Assembly: GCA_040394475.1 (NCBI GenBank)
Contig: JBEBSD010000106.1
Span: 1-17,016 of the forward strand
DNA: 17,016 nt
Reading direction: 5' to 3'
Source of the DNA: JBEBSD01 sp040394475
Lineage (GTDB): Bacteria > Bacteroidota > Bacteroidia > Cytophagales > Spirosomataceae
Shown here one piece after another: positions 7,113 to 15,900 of the stretch. The translations under genes were made by a program, and so were the position numbers. Numbering within the stretch: the stretch's first letter is position 1; every line of letters begins with the position of its first letter. Under the pieces are notes generated by a model. It searched no databases, had not been told where the DNA came from, and saw only the letters and a list, made by a program, of their open reading frames with translations.

Positions 7113-8228
7113 ATGGCTGTGATACGCTGGTTGCACCGCTGGCTGGGACTGCTTACGGGAATGGTGGTGTGCATTGTCAGTCTGACGGGATGCGTGTATG
7201 TCTTTCAGGAAGAATTGCGGGAATGGCTGTACCCTCAGAAATACTTCATACCGGAAGGCGATCAGGCGCTTTTGCCGCTGAGCGCTCTGAAAGAACGCGC
7301 GCAGCAGGCATTGGGCGACAGCGAGAAAATCAGCCGGGTAGATGTCTATCCGGGGCCTGATCGCACCTGGGTTTTCAGGGCGGTCAAAACCCGGGAAGAT
7401 GCGCTGGGACACTGGAACTACTACACCTATTACAAGCGGGTATTCATGAACCCGTACGATGGAAACGTGGTGGAAATCGAAGACAGCCGGAATGAATTTT
7501 TCCAACTGGTCCTCAGCCTGCACATGAACCTGCTCCTGGGACATCGTTACGGTAAACCGATCGTAGGGTACGCTACCCTGTTGTTTGTCGTGTTAGCGAT
7601 CAGTGGAATAGTCTTGTGGTGGCCCAAAAAATGGAAGAAGAAATCGGTCAAACGAAGCCTTTGGCTGAAGTGGAATGCGAAGTGGAAACGGTTGAATTAT
7701 GACCTGCATAATGTTCTCGGATTTTATAGCCTGCCGCTGGGCCTGCTGGTCGGATGGACAGGCCTGGTCTTTGCGTTTCCCTGGATAGACACGGCTACCC
7801 AGAACCTGTTCAATCGTTTTTCCGCTTCTGAGGTCCGGGCAACTGCAGTATCGCAGTCCGTTGCGCTGCCCTCCGAACAGCTGTTGGACCACGCGTTGAC
7901 CTATAGCCTTCAAAAGCACCCCTCTGCGGACATGATGTCCATCCGGCTGCGGGAAAAAGCGGATGTGCCCCTCGACATTCAGATTCGTCTGCAGCGGGGA
8001 AAAACGAGTGATTTTGTATGGTACTATTTTGAACAGGAAACGGGCCGGCTGGTCGATGTCCGTTCGTCTGCCACGCTGGACCCCGGAGGAAGGGCAAGGT
8101 CGCTCAACTTTGACCTGCATGTAGGCAGTATTGGCGGACTGGCTACGAAATGGATCTATTTGCTGGTTTCCCTGATCGTGGCCACACTTCCGGTTACCGG
8201 GTTTATTATATGGTGGCATAAGAAGTAA
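7113..8228 (+). CDS. PepSY-associated TM-helix membrane protein (possible ferric-siderophore reductase)
   Basis: The 371-aa protein opens with IRWLHRWLGLLTGMVVCIVS, the hallmark start of PepSY-TM proteins. Membrane helices lie at about 11-33, 150-171, 201-223 and 347-368. The two soluble parts between helices 1-2 and 3-4 are periplasmic PepSY-like domains. Histidines near membrane boundaries (H8, H137, H144, H199 and one in FDLHVG) are candidate haem ligands, as proposed for some family members. PepSY-TM genes are very often placed directly behind siderophore receptors, and members are believed to reduce ferric siderophores at the inner membrane. That role is inferred from family and neighbour. 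The start lies 5 bases after the receptor stop, so the two are surely co-transcribed. Confidence 0.87.
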   Translation: MAVIRWLHRWLGLLTGMVVCIVSLTGCVYVFQEELREWLYPQKYFIPEGDQALLPLSALKERAQQALGDSEKISRVDVYPGPDRTWVFRAVKTREDALGHWNYYTYYKRVFMNPYDGNVVEIEDSRNEFFQLVLSLHMNLLLGHRYGKPIVGYATLLFVVLAISGIVLWWPKKWKKKSVKRSLWLKWNAKWKRLNYDLHNVLGFYSLPLGLLVGWTGLVFAFPWIDTATQNLFNRFSASEVRATAVSQSVALPSEQLLDHALTYSLQKHPSADMMSIRLREKADVPLDIQIRLQRGKTSDFVWYYFEQETGRLVDVRSSATLDPGGRARSLNFDLHVGSIGGLATKWIYLLVSLIVATLPVTGFIIWWHKK

Positions 8229-8243
8229 GTGCTGCTGTTCGGA

Positions 8244-8338
8244 GGGAATGGGCAATAGGGAATGGGGAATAGGGAATAGGGAATAGGGGAATGGGCAATA
8301 GAGAATGGGGAATAGGGAATGGGGAATGGGCGGTGGGG
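8244..8338. repeat. GGGAATR-type simple repeat
   Basis: Near-tandem 7-base units GGGAATG, GGGAATA and GGCAATA run for about 90 bases starting 15 bases after the PepSY-TM stop codon. The G-runs could form G-quadruplexes or stall polymerase. Read on the minus strand it spells a spurious Pro/Ser/Tyr/Ile-rich peptide (IPYSPF style) often annotated by mistake as a protein. Between the repeat and the next gene (8339-8454) I find no convincing promoter. A short inverted repeat, CGATCG-AAACAAC-CGATCG (8432-8450), lies just before the glycosyltransferase. Confidence 0.8.
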
Positions 8339-8454
8339 CTTTTGAATCACCGGAGTGCGGGCGATTCTTTCTTTTGACAGGATTTTGGTTCCGGGATCTT
8401 TTCTTTTCTCCTGATTAATACGCAGTTTTAACGATCGAAACAACCGATCGGCTT

Positions 8455-9570
8455 ATCAAAAAGAGATTCAGAATACTGGTCGCACCGCTGGATTGGGGGC
8501 TGGGACACGCAACGCGCTGTATCCCTGTGATCCGTTACCTGCTCGAAAAGGAGCATGAGGTGGTCATTGCGGCAACAGGTCCGGTGGCAGTACTTTTACG
8601 GAGTAATTTCCCGGAGGTGCCGATAGTGCCGCTGCGTGGTTATGAGATCCGCTACAGCAGCAACCGGTTTGCTTTCATACCGGGAATCCTGGTGCAGGTA
8701 CCGAAAATCCTGCGGGCAATCCGGTACGAACAGCGTTGGCTTCGGACGTTTCTTGAAAAGGAGGCCTTCGACCTGGTGGTGTCGGATAATCGTTATGGCT
8801 TAACGGCAGCGGGCGTCCCCACAGTGATTCTCACGCATCAGCTTCGCATCCTGTCCGGGTGGGGAACGTGGCCGGATCGGGTGCTGCAAAAATTCCATTT
8901 CCGCCTGCTGGAGCAGTTTGCCGCTTGCTGGGTGGTGGACCGGCCAGGGGAGCATAACCTGGGCGGGAGGCTTTCGCATCCGGGAGAAATTCCGCGCAAT
9001 GCCCGGTATATCGGACTCCTTTCACAGCTCGCGGCGGGGAGATCGGGTGTTGAAACGGAAAAAGGGAAGATTCTGGTGCTGCTCTCGGGGCCGGAACCGT
9101 TGCGGGAACTATTGGAAACAAAATTGCTGGCGCAACTTTCGGCGCTGAAAGACTACCGGTTTGTTTTGGCAGCAGGTAAACCCATCGGAAAACCGGCGGC
9201 CGGTCTGCCGACTCATGTGCAGTATCATCCCTACCTGAATGCCCCTGAATTAGAAAGCGTGATCCGGACATCGGAGCTGGTTATCTGCAGAAGTGGTTAT
9301 TCGACACTGATGGACCTGGCACTGCTGGGGAAGAAAGCATTGCTGATACCGACTCCCGGCCAGACGGAGCAGGAATACCTGGCCCGGTTGCTCCGCACCC
9401 GAGGGGTCTGCCTGTTCAGGACACAACAGGAAGTCGACCTGGAAACCCATATTCCCGAAGCGCTGGCTTTCCCGGGCTTTGCAGACGAACCGCCGGAAGA
9501 AGAACCGCACCGGTCGATGCGGCAAGTCCTGGACGAGACGCTTTTGCATCTTCCAATTCAAGACCGATGA
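8455..9570 (+). CDS. MurG-like GT-B glycosyltransferase with non-canonical start
   Basis: The conserved N-terminus KKRFRILVAPLDWGLGHATR is typical of a Bacteroidota glycosyltransferase family (Glyco_trans_1_3-like, MurG fold). It begins at 8458, yet the frame holds no ATG, GTG or TTG between the stop codon at 8416-8418 and a GTG at 8527. That GTG would remove the glycine-rich LDWGLGHA loop. The codon where Met is expected is ATC (8455). I therefore mark 8455 as the likely start, used as a rare ATC codon or altered by mutation or sequencing error (about 371 aa). The C-terminal half carries the nucleotide-sugar-binding signature CRSGYSTLMDLALLGKK followed by IPTPGQTEQEYLA. Donor and acceptor are unknown. 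The stop overlaps the next start as ATGA. Confidence 0.8.
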   Translation: MKKRFRILVAPLDWGLGHATRCIPVIRYLLEKEHEVVIAATGPVAVLLRSNFPEVPIVPLRGYEIRYSSNRFAFIPGILVQVPKILRAIRYEQRWLRTFLEKEAFDLVVSDNRYGLTAAGVPTVILTHQLRILSGWGTWPDRVLQKFHFRLLEQFAACWVVDRPGEHNLGGRLSHPGEIPRNARYIGLLSQLAAGRSGVETEKGKILVLLSGPEPLRELLETKLLAQLSALKDYRFVLAAGKPIGKPAAGLPTHVQYHPYLNAPELESVIRTSELVICRSGYSTLMDLALLGKKALLIPTPGQTEQEYLARLLRTRGVCLFRTQQEVDLETHIPEALAFPGFADEPPEEEPHRSMRQVLDETLLHLPIQDR

Positions 9571-10853
9571 GACCAGCTGCTGCCAAAATCTCTCCTGCCG
9601 GGTGGCGGATGACTCTGTTCACGGGGCTTACCGTTTTTTGCGTGTATACCTGTGCAATGGGACTGCGCAAACCGTTTACAGCCGCGACTTTCGACGGCCT
9701 GGCTTTTTTGTCCATCGACTATAAAATCTGGCTCGTCCTTACGCAGACAGCCGGTTATACCCTGGCGAAGTTCTACGGAATACGGTTCATTGGCGCGCTG
9801 AGACACAATCGCCGGGAAAAGGTCCTGGTACAGCTGATTGCCGTGGCATTACTGGCGTTACTGCTGTTTGCCGTGCTGCCCGCGCCTTATAATATTATCC
9901 TGTTTGTGATCAACGGATTCCCCTTAGGGATTATCTACGGCATCATGCTGAGCTATCTGGAAGGCAGGCGCACAACAGAGCTTTTAGGTGCCATGCTTAC
10001 CACCAGCTTCATATTTTCAGTAGGACTGACCCAAACTGCAGGCCGGTATATTTTACTGGACTGGCGGGTCAGCCAGTGGTGGATGCCCTTTGTAACGGGG
10101 ATGTTGTTTTTTATCCCCATGCTGGCCGGGATCTGGTTCATGCGCAAAATCCCGCAGCCCGGAGAAGAAGATAAAGCATTGCGTACCGAACGGCTGCCGA
10201 TGGATAAGGCCATGCGCCGGCATTTTGTCCGGACCTTCCTGCCCGGTCTTATCCTGCTGGTGCTGGTCTATATGTTGTTTACGACCCTGCGCGACTACCG
10301 CGGCAACTTCGCGGCCAATATCTGGGAGGAGCTTGGGCTCGGGGGACAATCGGCGGTGTATACCGCCTCCGAAATCCCCGCATCCCTGGTTGTGCTGGTG
10401 GTGATGAGTTTGTTGGTGCTTTTCCGGGATAACCTGATGGCGCTGATGATCAACCATTTGCTGATCATTGCCGGCTGTGTACTCTGCATGGCTTCCACCT
10501 GGGCCTATACGGGGGGGATGGTCTCTCCTTTTTGGTGGATCACCCTGACGGGGGTTGGGTTATACATGGTTTATGTGCCGTTCAACTGTATGTTGTTCGA
10601 AAGGCTTATCGCGGCGTTTAAATACAGCGGCAATGCAGCCTTCATTGTCTACCTGGCCGATTCAGTTGCCTACATCGGGAGTGATGCCGTACTGCTCTTC
10701 CGGAACTTTGCACATGTGAACATGTCCTGGAGCGGTTTTTACATCCGGATGGTCTACCTGGTTTCGGCGACCGGCATTGTACTGACGCTGTTGTCCGCCG
10801 TTTATTTCTGGCAGAAACACCGCCGGTACCGGGTGCTGCCGGCCGGAAAGTAA
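9567..10853 (+). CDS. DUF5690-family multi-spanning membrane protein
   Basis: The 428-aa protein has about 11-12 hydrophobic helices. Segments such as CVYTCAMGLRKPFTAATFDG, VLTQTAGYTLAKFYGIRFIG and SYLEGRRTTELLGAMLTTSF match what I know of DUF5690, a transporter-like (MFS-like) family mainly of Bacteroidota without an assigned substrate. A cytoplasmic loop with PGEEDKALRTERLPMDKAMR separates two halves of about six helices. The start ATG overlaps the glycosyltransferase stop (ATGA, 9567-9570), so translation is probably coupled. This suggests a shared job, for example moving or modifying a glycan or glycolipid. That is inference. Confidence 0.85.
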   Translation: MRPAAAKISPAGWRMTLFTGLTVFCVYTCAMGLRKPFTAATFDGLAFLSIDYKIWLVLTQTAGYTLAKFYGIRFIGALRHNRREKVLVQLIAVALLALLLFAVLPAPYNIILFVINGFPLGIIYGIMLSYLEGRRTTELLGAMLTTSFIFSVGLTQTAGRYILLDWRVSQWWMPFVTGMLFFIPMLAGIWFMRKIPQPGEEDKALRTERLPMDKAMRRHFVRTFLPGLILLVLVYMLFTTLRDYRGNFAANIWEELGLGGQSAVYTASEIPASLVVLVVMSLLVLFRDNLMALMINHLLIIAGCVLCMASTWAYTGGMVSPFWWITLTGVGLYMVYVPFNCMLFERLIAAFKYSGNAAFIVYLADSVAYIGSDAVLLFRNFAHVNMSWSGFYIRMVYLVSATGIVLTLLSAVYFWQKHRRYRVLPAGK

Positions 10854-10856
10854 CAA

Positions 10857-10904
10857 CCGACTCAACTACCGGGGAGGAGCTTCCGGCTCCGGCAGTTGGG
10901 TCGG
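10857..10904. terminator. Long hairpin between convergent genes (bidirectional terminator)
   Basis: CCGACTCAACT (10857-10867) pairs with AGTTGGGTCGG (10894-10904) with one G-U pair. The loop contains a further inner stem (CCGG..GAG with CTCCGG). It starts 3 bases after the DUF5690 stop and ends 32 bases from the stop of the converging oxidoreductase gene. No T-run follows on either strand, so it may act as a stabilising hairpin or a Rho-independent-like barrier. Confidence 0.55.
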
Positions 10905-10936
10905 CTGCTTACAGAAAAGTTACCGCGGCTGCGGGA

Positions 10937-12055
10937 TCAACTACTGAAATCAGGGATGTCAACCCGTATGCCGCCTTTCATAGCCGATTCGTGGGCACAA
11001 ATGCCTGCACAGGTGTAGTTGGCGGCCAGTGCGGCGTCAACTGCTGAATCCCGTCCTTCAATGATGGCTGCTACAAATTCCTGTACCAGGTGCGGGTGTG
11101 ATCCGCCATGACCAGCGCCCTGCAAGAAGGAGACGTGGTTGGGATCATCTATTTTTTCCCGTTTGGTGAAATGCTTGATCGGCTCAATCAGCAGTTCGTC
11201 GGTGTCCGGAACATCGATCCGGGCCGCATTTTCACCGCCGTCAAAAATGACGTGGCTTTCATCCTGAAGCTGTTCCCATTCGAACGACATTCTGGTGCCG
11301 TACACATCGTAACTTTCCCGGTACTGCCGTACGAGGTCAAACAGGGAACGGGTAGCTTCGGCGACGACATCCGAATTCCGTAAAGTAAAGGTCGCGGTTT
11401 CTACGGCAAAAGGAGAACCATACCGGCTGGCCAGGTCTTCGCTGAGACGCCCGGATCCGTGACAAACGACTGTTTCCGCGATGGTCTCATTAATTTTAAG
11501 GAGGGGTGAAATCGCATGGGTCCCGTTGAGCATCGGAGGGTAGCCTTTCCAGTATTCTCCCCAGCCGTCCATACTCATGTCCTGAATGTGGGAGCCCCGC
11601 ACAAATTGAATCCTCCCGAGCTGGCCGGTTTGTGCCAGTTGCAGCCCGTATAAAAACTCCCGGGTATAAAGCGCGGTTTCCATCATCATGTATACTTTCC
11701 CGGAGCGGCGCTTGGCGGCTACAATGGCTTTGCAATCTTCAACGGTCATCGCCATCGGAATCGTACAGGCAGTATGCTTGCCCGCATTGAGGGAGGCAAG
11801 AGTCATACGGGCATGATCCGGGACAGGGGTGACCACGTGAATAGCATCGACGTCTTCGCGGCCGGGGATGTCTTCAAACCGTTCAAAGCACAGGTTGGGA
11901 TCCAGGTTGTATTTAGTGGCGAGTTCGTTGAGTGTATCCGGATTACGGGTACAAATTCCCACCGCTTTGATGTTGGGATGACTGAGATAGATCGGAATGA
12001 ATTCCTTTCCAAAGCCCATACCTACGATGACAACGGTGATTTGTTTCTGACTCAT
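10937..12055 (-). CDS. Gfo/Idh/MocA-family oxidoreductase with altered EKP motif
   Basis: The 372-aa length fits the family. The N-terminal Rossmann domain has a nucleotide loop VIVGMGFGKEF (residues 9-19) and the strand AIHVVTPVPDHARM. The usual catalytic-site motif EKP is replaced: the sequence reads GKHTACTIPMAMTVEDC, so Glu and Lys become Thr and Ile while Pro100 is kept. Related proteins with CTVPMA at this place occur among Bacteroidota and Planctomycetes, as I recall. The C-terminal half has the alpha/beta dimerisation domain (GTHAISPLLKINE; HPHLVQEFVAAIIEGRDSAV). No signal peptide, so cytoplasmic. It is the last gene of the minus-strand cluster, 35 bases behind the small ThuA gene. 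Members oxidise or reduce sugars and cyclitols with NAD(P); the substrate here is unknown. Confidence 0.88.
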   Translation of the reverse strand: MSQKQITVVIVGMGFGKEFIPIYLSHPNIKAVGICTRNPDTLNELATKYNLDPNLCFERFEDIPGREDVDAIHVVTPVPDHARMTLASLNAGKHTACTIPMAMTVEDCKAIVAAKRRSGKVYMMMETALYTREFLYGLQLAQTGQLGRIQFVRGSHIQDMSMDGWGEYWKGYPPMLNGTHAISPLLKINETIAETVVCHGSGRLSEDLASRYGSPFAVETATFTLRNSDVVAEATRSLFDLVRQYRESYDVYGTRMSFEWEQLQDESHVIFDGGENAARIDVPDTDELLIEPIKHFTKREKIDDPNHVSFLQGAGHGGSHPHLVQEFVAAIIEGRDSAVDAALAANYTCAGICAHESAMKGGIRVDIPDFSS

Positions 12056-12090
12056 TTGATTTGATTTTAACAGTTATACAGTAAGGATTT

Positions 12091-12816
12091 TTATTTTCTT
12101 CCGGCGGCCCACTTGACAGCATTCTTCAACAGGATCTGGTAGGCTTCCAGCTCATGGGACGCCGCATCATGACCCAGCGCAATCCCGGCGATCCGGCCTT
12201 TGGGGTGCTTCACCACGAATACGCTGGGATACACCGTGCCCGAATGAGGCGATCGGGCATCGGCGAGCACTTCCACGGGAGTTGCTTGAGGATCGGCCTG
12301 GTAATAGTAGAGTTCATCGGCCAGGGTAAAGGCGGTGGGTACATTTTTAGTGATCGGATGCTTTTTCCGGATGGTGACCTCATAGGGCCCGTACTTGTCA
12401 TGTCCGCGGGAACCGCCTCCGACAAGCTCCTGATTGTATTCCGGCCAGTCGCTCCAGTTGTACCACATGGCGGCATGCAGCAAAACCAACCCTTTGCCGG
12501 ATTGTACAAACTGAAAGATAGCGTCCCGGGTAGCTTTGTCCGGAATCGGTTGGTTGTTGCTGAGGATCAGCACATCCAGCTGCGGCAGCTGCGCCAGAAT
12601 TTCAGAGGGATCATCCGTATAGGCAACCTGCGCAAACCCGTCGCGGGTAAGGGTTTTGACATCTGCGTCTTTATACCAGCGATCAAAATCGTGTGAAGCC
12701 CCTCCGCCTACGAGAAGCGTCCTGATCGGCTTCGATTTTTTGGGAGGCGTCATCGCGGATCCTGTCAGGAAAGCCGCCAGTAGAAGCAGTAACGTACAAA
12801 GGGGAATTCGTTTCAT
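12091..12816 (-). CDS. Exported ThuA-domain protein
   Basis: I choose the ATG at 12816 (241 aa) because it begins a signal peptide, MKRIPLCTLLLLLAAFLTGS followed by AM. The frame is open to 12963, but the extra 49 codons run through a dispersed repeat and look non-coding. The domain (about 31-239) is ThuA-like, with a class-I-glutamine-amidotransferase-like fold: IRTLLVGGGASHDFDRWYKD, the strand LDVLILSNNQ, GKGLVLLHAAMWYNW, the loop ELVGGGSRGH and the closing ALGHDAASHELEAYQILL. ThuA was named for trehalose utilisation in Sinorhizobium, where it acts with the Gfo/Idh/MocA protein ThuB on 3-keto-disaccharides. Here the next gene is also Gfo/Idh/MocA, though this ThuA is predicted periplasmic. 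Confidence 0.87.
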   Translation of the reverse strand: MKRIPLCTLLLLLAAFLTGSAMTPPKKSKPIRTLLVGGGASHDFDRWYKDADVKTLTRDGFAQVAYTDDPSEILAQLPQLDVLILSNNQPIPDKATRDAIFQFVQSGKGLVLLHAAMWYNWSDWPEYNQELVGGGSRGHDKYGPYEVTIRKKHPITKNVPTAFTLADELYYYQADPQATPVEVLADARSPHSGTVYPSVFVVKHPKGRIAGIALGHDAASHELEAYQILLKNAVKWAAGRK

Positions 12817-12871
12817 TGTATAAAAAGTTAACTGGTTTATTGTCAATATTTTATATGTTGGCGTAACGATT

Positions 12872-12927
12872 GCGTCATGCTGAGCGTGCGGTCCGCCGCT
12901 GCGGTCGAAGCACCGTCGAAATAACGC
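12872..12927. repeat. Dispersed GCTTCGAC / GCTCAGCATGAC intergenic element
   Basis: GTCATGCTGAGC (12874-12885) and GTCGAAGCA (12904-12912) are the two ends of a short intergenic element widely scattered in bacterial genomes, usually seen as GCTTCGACAAGCTCAGCATGAC. In this copy the two halves are pushed apart by about 18 bases (12886-12903) containing GCGGTCCGCCGC. It lies in the 143-base gap between the fusion gene and the small ThuA gene, where it may form a hairpin in the transcript. Confidence 0.6.
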
Positions 12928-12959
12928 TGCTGTCGTTAACCGCAGCCAATTACTTACAT

Positions 12960-15900
12960 TCATTTTTCAACCCTCAAAATCCCGTTCATACCGCGCCAGT
13001 GGCCCGGGAAAGTACATACATACGGGTAATCGCCGGGCTGTGCCGGGGCCGTAAATTCCAGGCTGAAGCTCTCGCCGGGGTTCACCAGCGGCGTGTAGTG
13101 CAGGATATCCGGTGAAGCAGGCACGTATTGCTTTTCCATCGCCTTGGGATCTCTCAGGAAGTCGTCGGCTGCCTTGCCTACGCGGTTCAGACTGCCGGGC
13201 CTGGTGAGCAGCAGGTTGTGCTGCATAAAATCCTGATTGTCGAGCGTGAGCACGACCTTACTGCCTGCTTTGACGGTTACCATTTTTTTGTCGTACTCCA
13301 TCATGTCCGGTACGGCTTTTAAATCGATATAGGTGACGTCCGGGTCCCTCTGATGTCCTGCAGAGTGGCTGGTATTCCGGTTGTTGCCCGAGCGGATCAG
13401 CTCCAGGTTGCCATTTTGGAAATTGCCGGCCAGGCCAAACCCTCCCTGATAGCTCCCGATAGCCGCTGTCTCTGCCAGAAGATCTTCTCCGCTGCGCAAT
13501 CCGGGCCCAAGCGGAGCGCTGAATAACCCGTGGGCGCGGGCTGTACCCGCCGCCGTGCCATCGATGCGTATCTCCAGCGTGCCGTTCGCTTGCAGCCGCG
13601 TCACCAGGTCGAATTTATCAGGCAGGACGCCGTTGCTGACCGCCGTGACGGACTGCCCATGCTGATTGACAGTAAAATTCACTTTGCCGTCTTTTACATA
13701 CACCGCATAGCCCGAGCCGGCATCACCCTGCCCGATGATAAAGCCCTCCAGGGGCTTATCGGACGGTTTGGTGACATTGGCGCTGAAAACCAGTTCCCTG
13801 CCGGTAACATCGGGTGAATGCTGCCATAAAACCCTTCTGGGGAGGGGGTAGGCTTCTTTTTCCAGTGATGTGACGACAGACTTCGTAAAGTCCGATACGA
13901 TTTCACCGGTGGCGGCAGCTTTCAGAAAGCCTTGTTCATGCCGGGCCGCCGCTGCAAAAAGCGCTTTTGACAGCCATTTGTCAGTCGAATTCTGCTGGTT
14001 CTGGCTCAGGTCGAATAACCTGCTTCCGATCTTTTCTGAAGGCGGGTAATCGGCGAGGCGAACGAACACCGCCAACCGCGTATTCAGATCACCGTCCTGC
14101 AAAACTCCGCTGGTGTAGCAGGCCGTAAAGCTCTCGGCGGTCATCGGCAGTACCTGTACGGCAGCTTTCCGTACACCGGCGGCAGGATGATGAAGCGCTT
14201 CCCGGGCTACCTCAGCGGCCTGAGCATTGGACCCGTCCAATACCCCCAGGCCGTGCAGGGTCCACAGGGCATGTATGGCCGGGCTGTTCAGACCGATTGC
14301 ATCGACTTCCTGCTTCCGGATGATTGCATACAGGCCTTCCAACGCCTGAAGGTTTTGGGATTCCACCAACAAACGCTGGGCCGTCATGCGCCAGAACATG
14401 TTGCTGTTTTCCAGCGCCGCCAACAAGCCGGGCAGGTCGGATTTCGAAAGTGTCAAGGGGGGTGTTTTTTCGGCATGCTTATAGACCACCCGGTAAATCC
14501 TGCCGTGGTTGGTGTCTCTCAGCGGACTGCTGAAAGCGTTTCCCTGCCCGTGCGGCTGTTCGACAAACGGCAGGACAAATTCGGACGGCGCCTGCCGCGG
14601 GACGAACACATTGTGCTGGATGATGAAATTGTACCAATCCGATACCCATACAGCCCCGTCCGGACCTACTTCACTAAACACCGGTCCGAACCATTCGTCT
14701 GAACTGGCCATAAAATTCCAGCCGTCCTTTTCTTTAAACCCGGCGCCGTCGCGTTCGATAACGGCATTGTGGACAAGGCGGATGGTGGGTTCGTTTACGA
14801 AGGCTACCCGGTTCCAGTAAGATTTGGGGAAGTTGCGGGCGGTATAGAAACGATGCCCTGCCGCTGAAGTAAAGCCTCCCACCACATCTACCTGGCGCAG
14901 GTTGGGTGTCAGGGAGTGGGCGTCATAGTGCCCGTCTATTTTTTGCACCGACTGGATGGCAGACGGATCGTTGAGCAGGCTGCGTTGGAGCAGCCGTGCG
15001 GGCATCGAATGGTAAGCGCTGTGCGTGTTGTTGGCCGTGGAGAGGAACACATTGTTGTCCTCCGAGAAACCAAGTCCCCAGGTGTTATTGCTCGAGCCTC
15101 CGAGGTATTCAAAGTCACTTCCGTCGGGTTTGAAACTGTAAACACCTTGCGGAAAAACCTGCTTCCGCCCGTCGATAACGCCATTGAAACCGGAGTAGCC
15201 CAGAACTCCCCATATTTTGTTATCGAAGCCATACATCAGGTTAGAAGGGCCTGCATGAGTATCAAATTTCCCCCAACCGTTGATGATCACCTGTCGGACA
15301 TCGGCTTTGTCGTCTCCGTCGGTATCTTTCAAAAATACGAAATCAGGGGCCATGGAGACCAGCACGCCTCCATTGACAAACACGATACTGGTAGGGATAT
15401 TCAGCTTATCGGCAAAAACCGTAAACTTGTCCGCCCGCCCGTCGCCATCGGTGTCTTCGCAGATTTTGATGCGGTCGTTGGCAGCTCCGTCGGTTTCTAC
15501 AAACGTATTCGGATAATCCACCGATTCCACAATCCAGAGACGCCCGCGCTCATCCCAGGCCATTGCAATCGGGTTTTGGATGTCAGGGTCAGCTGCAAAC
15601 AGCCGGATTTCGAAATCGGGCGGTACCTGGGTTAATTTCTGAGACTCGGCAGGGGAGAGGGCGTCTTGTATCTTGGGTACCAGGTGGCGTTGGGTATACT
15701 TGGAAATCGTATCGGAATTATAAATGTCAACCGCCGGTAACCGGAGCCGGTGAATGGCGTCGGTTACCGCATCTCCTATTGCCCATAGCACGCCGTTCCG
15801 TACCAGGTCCAGAAAGCCGCCGTTGGTCCAGGTTTTTTCTTCGTGGCCGTAAGCCGTGTAAAAAATGCGGGCGTTGCCTTCCGTTCTTATCCAGGTATAA

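Noticed and set aside
8341..8376. TTTG and TTCTTTTG as a promoter for the glycosyltransferase
   Set aside because: The -7 box lacks the conserved A and the spacing of 24 bases is too long; not convincing.
8156..8443. Minus-strand open frame rich in IPYSPF-like repeats
   Set aside because: It is the translation of the GGGAATR simple repeat plus antisense of the PepSY-TM gene; this type of peptide is a known annotation artefact.
12817..12963. Extended N-terminus of the small ThuA protein, starting with an ATGA overlap to the fusion gene
   Set aside because: The 49 extra codons cross a dispersed repeat, and the signal peptide begins exactly at the ATG at 12816.
14916..15635. 239-codon plus-strand frame inside the fusion gene
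   Set aside because: It is antisense to the conserved dehydrogenase propeller and shows no domain or signal peptide of its own.
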